DNA of 64,000 bases from JBDTSW01 sp963807385. GTDB lineage: Bacteria > Actinomycetota > Thermoleophilia > Solirubrobacterales > 70-9. Below, one piece after another: positions 44,320 to 52,369 of this stretch. The stretch is taken from NCBI GenBank assembly GCA_963807385.1, contig CAWEBQ010000002.1, positions 930,001 through 994,000 on the forward strand, in the 5' to 3' direction. A program made the translations under genes and the position numbers. Each line of letters opens with the position of its first letter. Within the stretch, counting starts at the first letter, position 1. The notes beneath the pieces are model-generated. The model was not told where the DNA came from, did no database searches, and was given only the letters and a program-made list of their open reading frames with translations.

Positions 44320-45291
44320 CTACCACCAGACGGTCGAGTCGACGCCCTCCAGCTCCTCGATCGACTTGGTGTAGACACCGGAGGACAGGTACTTCCAGCC
44401 GTCGTCCGGAACAACGAAGACCACGTTGCCCTCATCCAGCTCGCCGGCGATCCGAACGCCGATCGAGGCGATCGCCCCCGCGGAGACGCCGGCGAAAAGC
44501 CCCTCTTCCTTCAGCAGCCTCTGGGTCCAGACGATCGCATCGCGATTGGAGACCATGATCTTGCGGTCGAGCAGCGAGATGTCGATGATCGGCGGGATGA
44601 ATCCATCGTCGAGCGATCGCAGGCCCTGGACCAGCTCGCCCTGCATCGGCTCGGCGGCGACGATCTTCGTCTCCGGGTCGTGCTCCTTCAGTCGCCTCCC
44701 CACGCCCATGAGCGTCCCGCCCGTGCCGAGCCCGGCAACGAAGGCGGCCACCTCGTCCAGCTCCTCGAGGATCTCCGGGGCCGTCCCGTCGTAGTGCGCG
44801 CGAGGGTTTGCCTCGTTGCCGTACTGGTAGGGCATGTACACGGAGGCGTCTGCCTCCCCCATCTCGAGCGCGAGCTCGACCGCCCCGTTCGAGCCCTTGG
44901 CCCCCTCGGAGTAGACGATCTCCGCCCCGTACATCCGGAGCAGCTGGGTGCGTTCCTCCGTGACATTGTCCGGCATCACGACCTTGAGCGGGTAGCCCTT
45001 ACGCCGGCAAATCATCGCGAGCGAGATGCCGGTGTTCCCCGACGTCGGCTCGAGGACGCCCTGCCCGGGGGCGATCGCGCCCTCCGCCTCGGCGGCCTCG
45101 ATCATCGACTTCGCGACTCGGTCCTTCACAGAGCCCGTCGGATTCTGGCCCTCGAGCTTGGCGAAGATCCTCACGCCCGGCTTCGGGGAGAGACGGGGAA
45201 GCTCCACGAGCGGGGTGTTGCCGACCGACTGGATGAGGTCGCCGTAGCGCCCCCCGCAGGGCCGGTTGAGTGTGCGCTCGTCCGGGGTCAC
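44320..45291 (-). CDS. cysM: CysM-type cysteine synthase
   Basis: The PLP enzyme has the internal-aldimine lysine Lys56 (GQNPTGSVKDRVA), the SGNTG substrate loop (LEPTSGNTGISLAMI) and the phosphate loop GLGTGGTLMGVG near 190. The 323-residue length matches M. tuberculosis CysM, which uses O-phosphoserine and CysO-thiocarboxylate instead of sulfide. The proximity to mec supports that route. The GTG at 45291 has TACACT 9 nt upstream. Confidence 0.92.
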   Translation of the reverse strand: MTPDERTLNRPCGGRYGDLIQSVGNTPLVELPRLSPKPGVRIFAKLEGQNPTGSVKDRVAKSMIEAAEAEGAIAPGQGVLEPTSGNTGISLAMICRRKGYPLKVVMPDNVTEERTQLLRMYGAEIVYSEGAKGSNGAVELALEMGEADASVYMPYQYGNEANPRAHYDGTAPEILEELDEVAAFVAGLGTGGTLMGVGRRLKEHDPETKIVAAEPMQGELVQGLRSLDDGFIPPIIDISLLDRKIMVSNRDAIVWTQRLLKEEGLFAGVSAGAIASIGVRIAGELDEGNVVFVVPDDGWKYLSSGVYTKSIEELEGVDSTVWW

Positions 45292-45292
45292 G

Positions 45293-45307
45293 CTTTAGAA
45301 AGTGTAG
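45293..45307 (-). promoter_or_regulatory. Promoter element shared by cysM and moeZ
   Basis: The 15-base stretch reads CTACACTTTCTAAAG on the minus strand. The region before moeZ (51268-51282) has the same 15 bases with one change. It contains a TACACT -10 box, and in cysM it stops only 9 nt before the GTG. The divergent TetR gene starts 64 bp further on, so its promoter also lies in this 80-bp gap. Confidence 0.5.
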
Positions 45308-45371
45308 TGGTGCTATATGCGAGGATCGCGGTCGTGCTCGCGCTTGACCCCTGCAGCGGAGGATCGGACCG

Positions 45372-45983
45372 ATGAAGGGCATCTCCGCCGTCCCGACCCA
45401 GCCCGGCCAGGGCCCGCGCGACAACCGCGAGGCGATCCTGGTCGCCGTATCAAAGGTGATCGCGCGGCGAGGGGTCCGCGGCCTGCGGGTCGAGGACGTG
45501 GCCGCCGAGGCGGGCGTATCGGCGCCGCTCCTCTACTACCACTTCTCCAGCCGATCCGGGCTCGTGAAGGCGGCGCTTGAGCACGCCAGCGAGCGGGCGC
45601 CCTCCTCCGCCCTCCGAGGTCCGACCCCGGGCACCGGCTTCGAGGCCGTCTCCGACGCGCTCCTCAACGAGCTCAGCGAGCATCCGGAGGTACGTGACAA
45701 CGCTGTGGTCTGGGGCGAGGTGAGCGCCTCGGCCGTGTTCGACACCGACCTCAGGATCGACGTCAAGCGCGTCAACGACTCGTGGGGGGAGAACGTGGCG
45801 GACGGGATCCGAGCCGGGATCGCGGACGGCTCGATCCGACCCGAGGTCGAACCCGAGGCCGCCGCCGACCTCCTCATCTCCCTGGTCGATGGGCTCTGCA
45901 CCCGGTGGCTCGCCGGGACGATCAACCGCCGCCGCGCCGTCGATCTTCTTCGGGATGCCCTAGCGCAGAACCTCGCCGTCTAG
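45372..45983 (+). CDS. TetR-family transcriptional regulator
   Basis: The 203-residue protein has the N-terminal TetR helix-turn-helix: REAILVAVSKVIARRGVRGL, VEDVAAEAGVSAPLLYYHFS. The ligand-binding half is Ala/Glu-rich. The ATG at 45372 has GGAGG at 45358-45362. It is divergent from cysM and followed by the amino-acid ABC transporter 145 bp on, so it may control either. The ligand is not evident. Confidence 0.9.
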   Translation: MKGISAVPTQPGQGPRDNREAILVAVSKVIARRGVRGLRVEDVAAEAGVSAPLLYYHFSSRSGLVKAALEHASERAPSSALRGPTPGTGFEAVSDALLNELSEHPEVRDNAVVWGEVSASAVFDTDLRIDVKRVNDSWGENVADGIRAGIADGSIRPEVEPEAAADLLISLVDGLCTRWLAGTINRRRAVDLLRDALAQNLAV

Positions 45984-46128
45984 GACACTCCGAAGCCGTG
46001 GGGCCCTGGACAGGAAGCTCAACGGCAGGGGCGTCGTCCCGGTCTCGGCGACGCTCTAGGCCGCAAGCAGGATATGTTCACCTTTGACGGGGCATTGAGG
46101 CCCCGCGGATAGAGGAGGAAGTAAGCGT

Positions 46129-46983
46129 ATGAGAGGTTCTCGGCTCTGGCTGATCATGGGTTTGCTCGTGGCGCTAGCCACGGGCATCGTCGTCGCCGGA
46201 TGCGGCGACGACGACTCGTCCAGCACCAGCGGCTCCGGCACGTCGTCGGATTCATCAATCGATACCTCGGACGCGACCCTCATCAAGGAGGGCCAGTTGC
46301 TCGTCGGCACCGACGCGCCGTACCCGCCCTTCGAGATCGGGACGCCCGAGAGTGGCAACTTCAGCGGGTTCGACATCGACCTGATGAGCGCGATCGCCGA
46401 CAAGCTCGGCCTGGAGCCGACCTACCAGAACAGCTCGTTCGACACGATCTTCCGAGACGTGGCGGCCGGCCAGTTCGACATCGTCGCCGCCGCCTCCACG
46501 ATCACCCCGGCCCGTGCGAAGAAGGTCGCGTTCTCCCGCCCGTACTACGAGGCCCAGCAGGCGCTCGTGGTCACGGAGGACTCGGACATCACGAGCACCG
46601 AGGATCTGTCCGGTGAGATCGTCGGCGCCCAGCAGGGCACGACCGGTCAGACATACGCCGATGACGACACGGACGCCGAGGAGGTTCGCGGTTTCGCCAA
46701 GGGCGCCGACGCGCTCGCGGCGGTGACAACCGGACAGGTCGCTGCGGCGATCGTCGATCAGCCCTTTGCAGCTGACGCCGTGGAGAAGCAAGGCGGCATC
46801 GTCATCGTCGAGGAGATCTCGACCGACGAGCTCTACGGGTTCCCGACGGCTCCCGACAACCCGCTGGTGGATGACGTCAACGAGGCGATCCAGCAGCTGA
46901 TCGACGACGGCACGATGAACGAGCTGTACCAGGAGTACTTCTCGACCGACGCGCCGGAGTCGGTGACCAGCGCGTCTGAGTAG
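46129..46983 (+). CDS. Polar amino-acid ABC transporter substrate-binding lipoprotein
   Basis: The signal sequence ends in the lipobox VVAGC (LLVALATGIVVAGCGDDD), so the protein is a lipoprotein. The mature part follows the amino-acid-binding pattern: LLVGTDAPYPPFEIGTPES, FSGFDIDLMSAIADKLGLEP, FDIVAAASTITPARAKKVAF and QQGTTGQTYADDDTDAEEV. The ligand (perhaps glutamine, glutamate or cystine) is not evident. ATG 46129 has a GAGGAGGAA ribosome site. A terminator hairpin separates it from the permease. Confidence 0.93.
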   Translation: MRGSRLWLIMGLLVALATGIVVAGCGDDDSSSTSGSGTSSDSSIDTSDATLIKEGQLLVGTDAPYPPFEIGTPESGNFSGFDIDLMSAIADKLGLEPTYQNSSFDTIFRDVAAGQFDIVAAASTITPARAKKVAFSRPYYEAQQALVVTEDSDITSTEDLSGEIVGAQQGTTGQTYADDDTDAEEVRGFAKGADALAAVTTGQVAAAIVDQPFAADAVEKQGGIVIVEEISTDELYGFPTAPDNPLVDDVNEAIQQLIDDGTMNELYQEYFSTDAPESVTSASE

Positions 46984-47011
46984 CCGGCAAGGCCCAGGAA
47001 CGGTTTACGAG

Positions 47012-47041
47012 AGGGGCGCCCCGATGGCGCCCCTTTCGTTT
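47012..47041 (+). terminator. Intrinsic terminator/attenuator between binding protein and permease
   Basis: AGGGGCGCC (47012-47020) pairs perfectly with GGCGCCCCT (47026-47034) around a 5-base loop, followed by TTCGTTT. Placed within the operon, it should give more binding protein than permease, the usual ratio for ABC importers. Confidence 0.75.
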
Positions 47042-47105
47042 GCCCCCCGGGCTCGATATAGGCTGACCGGAGCGGCAGGCGGGCCAGGCAACAGCGAGGA
47101 ACCGA

Positions 47106-47942
47106 ATGGAATTCATCCGCGAGTACTACTTCGACTTCGGGATCATGGGGGACAGCTTTGGTCCGGTCCTCGACGGGTTCTGGCTGACGGTCCAGCTCTC
47201 GATCCTCGGCGGGATCTTCTCCCTGATCTGGGGGCTCGTCCTGGCGGTCATCCGGCAGCTTCCCGGGCGGGCGACCGCGCCACTGCGCTGGCTGTCGATC
47301 GCGTACATCGACGCCTTCCGCGGTATCCCGCTGCTGCTCGTTCTGCTGCTCGTCTCCGGAGGACTCAGCGCGCTCTCATCCCCCGTTGGCGGCGACGTGA
47401 TCCCGGACTTCCTCGGCAAGCCGACCTGGCTCGGCCAGACGAGCCCGTTCTGGTATGGCGTGCTCTCGCTGACGATCACCTACGGCGCGTACATGGCTGA
47501 GGTCTACCGGGCCGGCATCGAGGCCGTGCCACGGGGCCAGATGGAGGCCGCGCGATCCGTCGGCATGAGCCACGGCCAGGCCATGCGCTTCGTGATCGTC
47601 CCGCAGGCGGTGCGAAAGGTAATCCCGCCGCTCCTCAACGACTTCATCGCGCTCATGAAGGACACCTCGCTCGTCAGCATCCTGGGCGCCGCCGAGGTGG
47701 TCTACGTCGGGCGCCAGGTCCAGTCCGAGACCTTCAACGGCTCCGCCCTGATGCTCGGGGCATTCCTCTTCCTGTTGGTGACCATCCCGCTCGCGCGCCT
47801 GGTCGACTATCTGATCGCGCGTGACCAGACCAAGACCCAGCGCGGTGGAAAGCCCGCCGACGAAGGGCCGGACGACCTGTCCGGATTCCATCAACCCGGC
47901 CTGCCGCCCACCAGCGGAACCGGAGGAGGTGTAGGAATATGA
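47106..47942 (+). CDS. Polar amino-acid ABC transporter permease
   Basis: The 278-residue protein has about five membrane helices and the HisM/GlnP-family EAA loop EAARSVGMSHGQAMRFVIVP near residue 148. It is preceded by YIDAFRGIPLLLVLLLVSGG, the usual RGTP-like helix. ATG 47106 follows the terminator by 65 bp. The stop overlaps the ATPase ATG (ATGA). The C-terminal tail after the last helix is long and Pro/Gly-rich. Confidence 0.92.
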   Translation: MEFIREYYFDFGIMGDSFGPVLDGFWLTVQLSILGGIFSLIWGLVLAVIRQLPGRATAPLRWLSIAYIDAFRGIPLLLVLLLVSGGLSALSSPVGGDVIPDFLGKPTWLGQTSPFWYGVLSLTITYGAYMAEVYRAGIEAVPRGQMEAARSVGMSHGQAMRFVIVPQAVRKVIPPLLNDFIALMKDTSLVSILGAAEVVYVGRQVQSETFNGSALMLGAFLFLLVTIPLARLVDYLIARDQTKTQRGGKPADEGPDDLSGFHQPGLPPTSGTGGGVGI

Positions 47943-48742
47943 GCCCCGATGAGGGCGGCATGAGCGCTGCTCAGTCATCGGCCGGAGACGGCTCCGACGC
48001 GTTTTTGAAGCTGGAGAACGTGCACAAGAGCTTCGGCGCCCTGCACGTGCTCCGCGGCGTGAACATGGACGTCTCGAAGGGCGAGGTGGTCTGCGTGATC
48101 GGGCCCTCCGGCTCGGGGAAGTCAACGCTGCTTCGCTGCATCAACCTGCTGGAGCCGCCCGAGGAGGGGCGGATTTTCCTCGAGGGGAAGGAGATCACCG
48201 GTGACTCCAAGGGCGACGACGAGGGTGGGATCAACTTCGTGCGCCGGCGCGTCGGCATGGTGTTCCAGCAGTTCAACCTCTTCCCTCACAAGAGCGCCCT
48301 CGAGAACGTCACTCTCGGGCCGATCAGGGTCCTCGGCCGCGAACCCAAGGACGTCAATCCGAAAGCCGAGCAGCTACTCGCCCGGGTCGGCCTCGACGCC
48401 AAGATGGACGAGTACCCCGACCGCCTCTCCGGTGGCCAGCAGCAGCGTGTGGCCATCGCCCGCGCCCTCGCCATGGACCCGCACGTGATGCTGTTCGACG
48501 AGGTCACTTCGGCGCTGGATCCCGAGCTCGTCAAGGAGGTGCTCGACGTGATGCGCGAGCTCGCCTCCGAGGGCATGACCATGATCGTCGTCACCCACGA
48601 GATGGGTTTCGCCCGCGATGTCGCGAGCCGCGTGGTCTTCATGGACGGGGGCGTCGTCGTCGAGGAGGGGCGCCCCGCCGACGTCCTCGGCAACCCCCAG
48701 CAGGAGCGAACAAAGAAGTTCCTGGGCCTCGTCCTGGCGTAG
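47939..48742 (+). CDS. Polar amino-acid ABC transporter ATPase (GlnQ-like)
   Basis: The 267-residue ATPase has Walker A GPSGSGKST near 60, the signature LSGGQQQRVAIARAL near 163 and Walker B VMLFDEVTSALDPE near 184, then the H-loop VTHEMGFARDVA. ATG 47939 overlaps the permease stop and follows GGAGGAGGT. An N-terminal extension of about 20 residues precedes the first strand. It belongs to the polar amino-acid uptake family (GlnQ/HisP). Confidence 0.95.
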   Translation: MSPDEGGMSAAQSSAGDGSDAFLKLENVHKSFGALHVLRGVNMDVSKGEVVCVIGPSGSGKSTLLRCINLLEPPEEGRIFLEGKEITGDSKGDDEGGINFVRRRVGMVFQQFNLFPHKSALENVTLGPIRVLGREPKDVNPKAEQLLARVGLDAKMDEYPDRLSGGQQQRVAIARALAMDPHVMLFDEVTSALDPELVKEVLDVMRELASEGMTMIVVTHEMGFARDVASRVVFMDGGVVVEEGRPADVLGNPQQERTKKFLGLVLA

Positions 48743-48851
48743 ACCCGGCTCGGGCGCGGCGTCCGCCCCGGCACGCCCTTCACCCCGAACGCAGTGGTCG
48801 CGAAGCACTGAGGGGGGGCGAAAGTCGGCCGCCGGGCGCCTTGTTCGGCAT

Positions 48852-49688
48852 ATGGCCGAAGAAAGCGCCCCTGTTGATGCTGCCCTGAGCGCGTTTGCCG
48901 GTGACCATTGGGGCGTGTTCGGGCCCAGCCAGGCGAGGTCGCTCGGGCTGAGCGCGGGCATGGCCTCGGATCGGGTTGCGGCCGGGCGGCTGTGGCGCCT
49001 GCACCAGGGCGTCTACTCGATCGTCCCGCCGCCGCTGCTAAGGCTCGAGGGCCGCTGGCTCGCCGCCGTTTTCGCCTGCGGCCCCGGCGCCGTCCTCAGC
49101 CACACGGAGGCGGCCGCCATGTGGGAGCTTCGGCACGCGCATGCGGGGCCGATCCATGTGACCGTCCCCACACGCTCCGGCCGGCGCAGGCGCCACGGGA
49201 TCACCATCCACCGCTCAGGCACCCTCCTACCCAGCGACGTAACCGTCCGTAGGGGCGTCCGGGTCACACAGCCCGCCCGGACGCTGGCGGACCTCCGCCC
49301 GCTGATCCCCGCTTCGGACTGGGAGCGCACCTGCAGCCGGGCCCTCGACCGGCACCTCCACCTCGGCATCCTGGGCGACGGTGCGATCCCGACCTTCAGC
49401 GTCCTCGAGGACCGCCTGAAGCGCCTTTGCCGTCGCCACTCCCTACCCAGCCCACGCGCCCAGCAGCAGCTTGGCCCCTTCACCGTGGACTTCCTCTGGC
49501 CCGAGCATCGCGTCGTCGTCGAGTGCGACGATTTCGCCACGCACGGGCGGCGCGAGACCTTCGAGTCCGATCGCGAGCGCGATGCCTGGCTGCAGCTTCA
49601 GGGCTACCGGGTGCTCCGCTTTACGTGGCGGCAAGTGGAGGATCACCCGGGGCGAGTCGTCGCCACGCTTCGCGCGGCGCTTCGATGA
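48852..49688 (+). CDS. AbiEi-like antitoxin domain with DUF559 endonuclease-like domain
   Basis: ATG 48852 starts a 278-residue protein. The N-terminal half has a winged-helix type start (GVFGPSQARSLGLSAGMASD) and LHQGVYSIVPPP, resembling AbiEi-type antitoxins. The C-terminal half is DUF559/VSR-like with VDFLWPEHRVVVECDDFATH, FESDRERDAWLQLQGYRVLR and FTWRQVEDHP, a PD-(D/E)xK-type arrangement. Such fused proteins are common orphans in actinobacterial genomes. No AbiEii toxin partner is adjacent. Confidence 0.85.
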   Translation: MAEESAPVDAALSAFAGDHWGVFGPSQARSLGLSAGMASDRVAAGRLWRLHQGVYSIVPPPLLRLEGRWLAAVFACGPGAVLSHTEAAAMWELRHAHAGPIHVTVPTRSGRRRRHGITIHRSGTLLPSDVTVRRGVRVTQPARTLADLRPLIPASDWERTCSRALDRHLHLGILGDGAIPTFSVLEDRLKRLCRRHSLPSPRAQQQLGPFTVDFLWPEHRVVVECDDFATHGRRETFESDRERDAWLQLQGYRVLRFTWRQVEDHPGRVVATLRAALR

Positions 49689-49697
49689 CTGACTCTG

Positions 49698-49973
49698 CTA
49701 GCGGCCGCCGGCCATCGCCGGCAGGATGACCACGGTGTCGGAGCCCGACGCCGGGGTCTCAAGGCCGTCCAGCACGCGTACGTCCTCGTCGTTGAGGTAA
49801 ACGTTCACGTAGCGGTTCAGCTCGCCGTTCTCTCCGAAGAGCTGCTCCCGGGTCTCCGGGTGCGTCTCGGCCAGTGCCGTGAGGACCTCGCCGACGGTGG
49901 CCCCGGAAGCCGGCACCTCGGCCTCTCCGCCCGTCTTCGAGCGCAGGACCGGGGGGATCTTGACGGTCGGCAT
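49698..49973 (-). CDS. cysO: CysO-type sulfur carrier protein (ubiquitin-like)
   Basis: The 91-residue MoaD/ThiS-fold protein has VKIPPVLRSKTGGEAEVPAS at the start, then VNVYLNDEDVRVLDG and SDTVVILPAMAGG. The active C-terminus in this family is Gly-Gly, but here an extra Arg follows (AGGR-stop). Unless removed, it would block thiocarboxylate formation; the JAMM protease Mec encoded at 43898 could remove it. It is 33 bp downstream of moeZ. Confidence 0.88.
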   Translation of the reverse strand: MPTVKIPPVLRSKTGGEAEVPASGATVGEVLTALAETHPETREQLFGENGELNRYVNVYLNDEDVRVLDGLETPASGSDTVVILPAMAGGR

Positions 49974-50006
49974 GGCGTGAATCTATCCGTCTCGTGGAGC
50001 CCGGCG

Positions 50007-51209
50007 CTAGCTGAGCGCCGGGGTCTCCTCGCGGGCGGGCGCGCCGCAGAACAGCTCGTAGTCGGGAAAGCGGCCCATCTCCTCGGCGGAGATGCTCTCG
50101 CCGGCCGGGCCGCAGATCGGGCACTCCGGGTCGCGCCGCACCTTGAGCTCGGTGAACCGGGTCCCGAGCGATTCGTACAGCAGCAGCCGGCCCTTGAGCG
50201 GCTCGCCGATGTCGGCGGCCAGCTTGATGACTTCGTTGGCCTGCAGCAGGCCCATCACGCCGGCCATAACGCCGAGCACGCCGTTCGCCCCACAGCTGGG
50301 CGCCAGCTCGGGCGGCGGGGGCGTCGGGAACAGGCAGCGGTAGCAGGGGCCGTCGAAGGGAACGAAGGTCGAGATCTGACCCTCGAACCCGAGGATGGAC
50401 GCCGAGACGACCGGCTTGCGCAGCCGCACCGAGGCGTCGTTCAGCAGGTATCGAGTGGGGAAGTTGTCGGCGCCGTCGACGACGATGTCGTAGGGCTCGA
50501 TCAGGTCGAGGATGTTCGAGGCGTCGAGGCGCAGGTTGTGCTCGACGACGTCCACGTCGGGGTTGAGCGCGTTGATCGCCGCCTTCGCCGAGGCCGTCTT
50601 CGGCTCGCCCACAGTCTTCGTCGAGTGAATCACCTGGCGCTGAAGGTTCGACTCGTCGACCACGTCGTCGTCGACGATTCCGAGCGTGCCGATCCCCGCG
50701 GCGGCGAGGTAGAGCGCCGAGGGGGCGCCGAGCCCGCCGGCGCCGAGCAGGAGCACCTTGGCGTTCAGCAGCTTCACCTGGCCCTCGACGCCGACCTCCT
50801 CGAGGAGGGTGTGGCGTGAGTAGCGCATGCGCTGATCCTTGGTGAGCGCGAACTTGGCGACGACCGGGAGCTCGGCGTCGAGCCAGCCGACGATGCCCTG
50901 CTCCATAACGGCGACGTTCTCGTAGCCGAGCGACTGCAGGGCATCCGCGGCGCGCGACGAACGGGCGTCCGTGCGGCAGTAGAGGAGCAACCGCTGCGAC
51001 GTGTCCGGGGCGAGCTCGTCGATCCGGTCGAGCAGCTCCCCCTGCGGCACGTGCTCGGCCTCGACGAGGTGGGCTTCGTCCCACTCGTGTGGCTCGCGGA
51101 CGTCGATCAGCAGCGCCTTGCCGCCGGCGATCTCCTCGCGCGCGGAATCGAGCGAAATGAGCTTCACACGGGCCTTGATCTGCTCGATTGGCTCTGCGGT
51201 CGTGGCCAT
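50007..51209 (-). CDS. moeZ: Rhodanese-ThiF adenylyltransferase/sulfurtransferase (MoeZ-like, reversed domain order)
   Basis: The 400-residue protein has an N-terminal rhodanese domain with active-site Cys78 (LLYCRTDARSSRAAD). A ThiF/MoeB domain follows, with the ATP loop GAGGLGAPSALYLAA near 156, and two Cys pairs (CYRC near 289 and CPIC near 370) probably hold zinc. The usual MoeZ/MOCS3 order is ThiF first and rhodanese last. It should adenylate and sulfurate CysO. The ATG at 51209 follows GAGAGGGA, an adequate ribosome site. Confidence 0.92.
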   Translation of the reverse strand: MATTAEPIEQIKARVKLISLDSAREEIAGGKALLIDVREPHEWDEAHLVEAEHVPQGELLDRIDELAPDTSQRLLLYCRTDARSSRAADALQSLGYENVAVMEQGIVGWLDAELPVVAKFALTKDQRMRYSRHTLLEEVGVEGQVKLLNAKVLLLGAGGLGAPSALYLAAAGIGTLGIVDDDVVDESNLQRQVIHSTKTVGEPKTASAKAAINALNPDVDVVEHNLRLDASNILDLIEPYDIVVDGADNFPTRYLLNDASVRLRKPVVSASILGFEGQISTFVPFDGPCYRCLFPTPPPPELAPSCGANGVLGVMAGVMGLLQANEVIKLAADIGEPLKGRLLLYESLGTRFTELKVRRDPECPICGPAGESISAEEMGRFPDYELFCGAPAREETPALS

Positions 51210-51235
51210 CTGCGGTCCCTCTCGGAAAGTGGAAT

Positions 51236-51260
51236 CCCTAAATCCCGACAGGGATTAGGG
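51236..51260. promoter_or_regulatory. Inverted repeat in the moeZ leader
   Basis: CCCTA-AATCCC and GGGATT-AGGG pair around GACA, giving arms of 10 bp with one bulged A. It lies between the TACACT box (51276-51281) and the moeZ ATG. It could be an operator for a sulfur regulator or an RNA hairpin. Confidence 0.45.
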
Positions 51261-51267
51261 GTTATTA

Positions 51268-51282
51268 CTTCAGAAAGTGTAG
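51268..51282 (-). promoter_or_regulatory. moeZ promoter element shared with cysM
   Basis: CTACACTTTCTGAAG on the minus strand matches the cysM element with one difference (G for A). The box TACACT is at 51276-51281, about 66 nt before the moeZ ATG. Confidence 0.45.
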
Positions 51283-51343
51283 CGCAGGCGCGGGAACCCG
51301 CCCGATGAGGCGATCGCGAACGGGACGGCTGCCGCCGGATGCG

Positions 51344-52201
51344 CTACCCGAGGGAGGGGCGCATCTGGCGGAGGCGGCGGACGCGCTCCTCGATCGGCGG
51401 GTGCGTGGAGAACAGGCCCGCAACGCCCTTTGCCGAGAACGGCTTGACGATGTACAGCGGCTCGGTCGCCTGGTTGACCTGCATCGGCATCGCCTTCGCG
51501 CCCTCCTCCAGGCGCAGCAGCGCCGAGGCCAGCGACTCCGGGTTGCCGCAGATCTGCGCGCCCGTCGCGTCCGCCGAGTACTCGCGCTGGCGCGAGATCG
51601 CGAGCTGGATCAGCGAGGCGGCGATCGGCGCGAGCAGGAACATCGCGAGCTGGGCGATGAAGCCCAGCGGCGAGTCATCGTCGCCAAACCACAGCAGCAT
51701 GTAGGCGAGGTACGTGATCGCGCCGGCTATCGTCGCCGCCACCGACTGGGTGAGGATGTCGCGGCTGCGGATGTGCGCGAGCTCGTGCGCGATAACCCCG
51801 CGGAGCTCGTCCTCCGAAAGGAGCTTGGTGATCCCCTGGGTCACCGCCACGGCCGAGTTCTTGGGGTTGCGGCCCGTCGCGAACGCGTTCGGCTGCTCGC
51901 TCGGGATCATGTGGAGGCTGGGCATCGGCAGGCTCGCTCGAGTGCTCAGCTCGCGGACCATCTGGTAGAGCCCGGGCGCCTCGTCCTCGGAGACCGGCTT
52001 GGCCCCGCTCATCTTGAGCGCGATCTTGTCGCTGAAGAAGTACGAGACGAAGTTGATGACCGCGGCGATCCCGAGGAACAGCAGCGCCGTCTGCGAGCCG
52101 CCGATCAGGAAGCCGATGCCGACGAGGACGCCGGTCAGGGTGGCCAGTAGGAGCAGGGTGCGGAAGCCTGCTTGGAAGTTGGATCGGCTCGTCGTAGTCA
52201 T
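51344..52201 (-). CDS. htpX: HtpX zinc metalloprotease
   Basis: The ATG at 52201 (MTTTSRSNFQAGFRTLLLLA) follows an AGGAGGA ribosome site. The 285-residue protein has two N-terminal membrane helices, the zinc motif HELAH at 139-143 (GVIAHELAHIRSRD), a second helical pair and the third ligand in SRQREYSADATGA. HtpX degrades misfolded membrane proteins. A possible upstream start at 52273 would add 24 residues with no matching features and is rejected. Confidence 0.94.
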   Translation of the reverse strand: MTTTSRSNFQAGFRTLLLLATLTGVLVGIGFLIGGSQTALLFLGIAAVINFVSYFFSDKIALKMSGAKPVSEDEAPGLYQMVRELSTRASLPMPSLHMIPSEQPNAFATGRNPKNSAVAVTQGITKLLSEDELRGVIAHELAHIRSRDILTQSVAATIAGAITYLAYMLLWFGDDDSPLGFIAQLAMFLLAPIAASLIQLAISRQREYSADATGAQICGNPESLASALLRLEEGAKAMPMQVNQATEPLYIVKPFSAKGVAGLFSTHPPIEERVRRLRQMRPSLG

Positions 52202-52353
52202 GTCGCGGGTAGTCCTCCTAGGGGATCGCGGATTGCTAACGGACATTGTGACGGAGCCGGTTCGCGGGGGCATGGGGGCTAACCCCTATCTGCACTGAGG
52301 TCCTCCCACCATGGCCTCGAAGCACCCGACCGTCGTCCGCCGGGCCCGGGCCC

Positions 52354-52359
52354 GATAAT
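52354..52359 (+). promoter_or_regulatory. Candidate -10 box for the sensor kinase
   Basis: GATAAT lies 10 nt before the ATG at 52370, within the 168-bp gap between the divergent htpX and kinase genes. No ribosome site is seen before the kinase ATG, so the transcript is likely leaderless or nearly so. Confidence 0.4.
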
Positions 52360-52369
52360 CAGCTGACCG

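Noticed and set aside
48852..49688. AbiE-type abortive infection system
   Set aside because: Only the AbiEi-like protein with a DUF559 domain is present; no AbiEii toxin is next to it, so the gene is reported as an orphan and not as a defence system.
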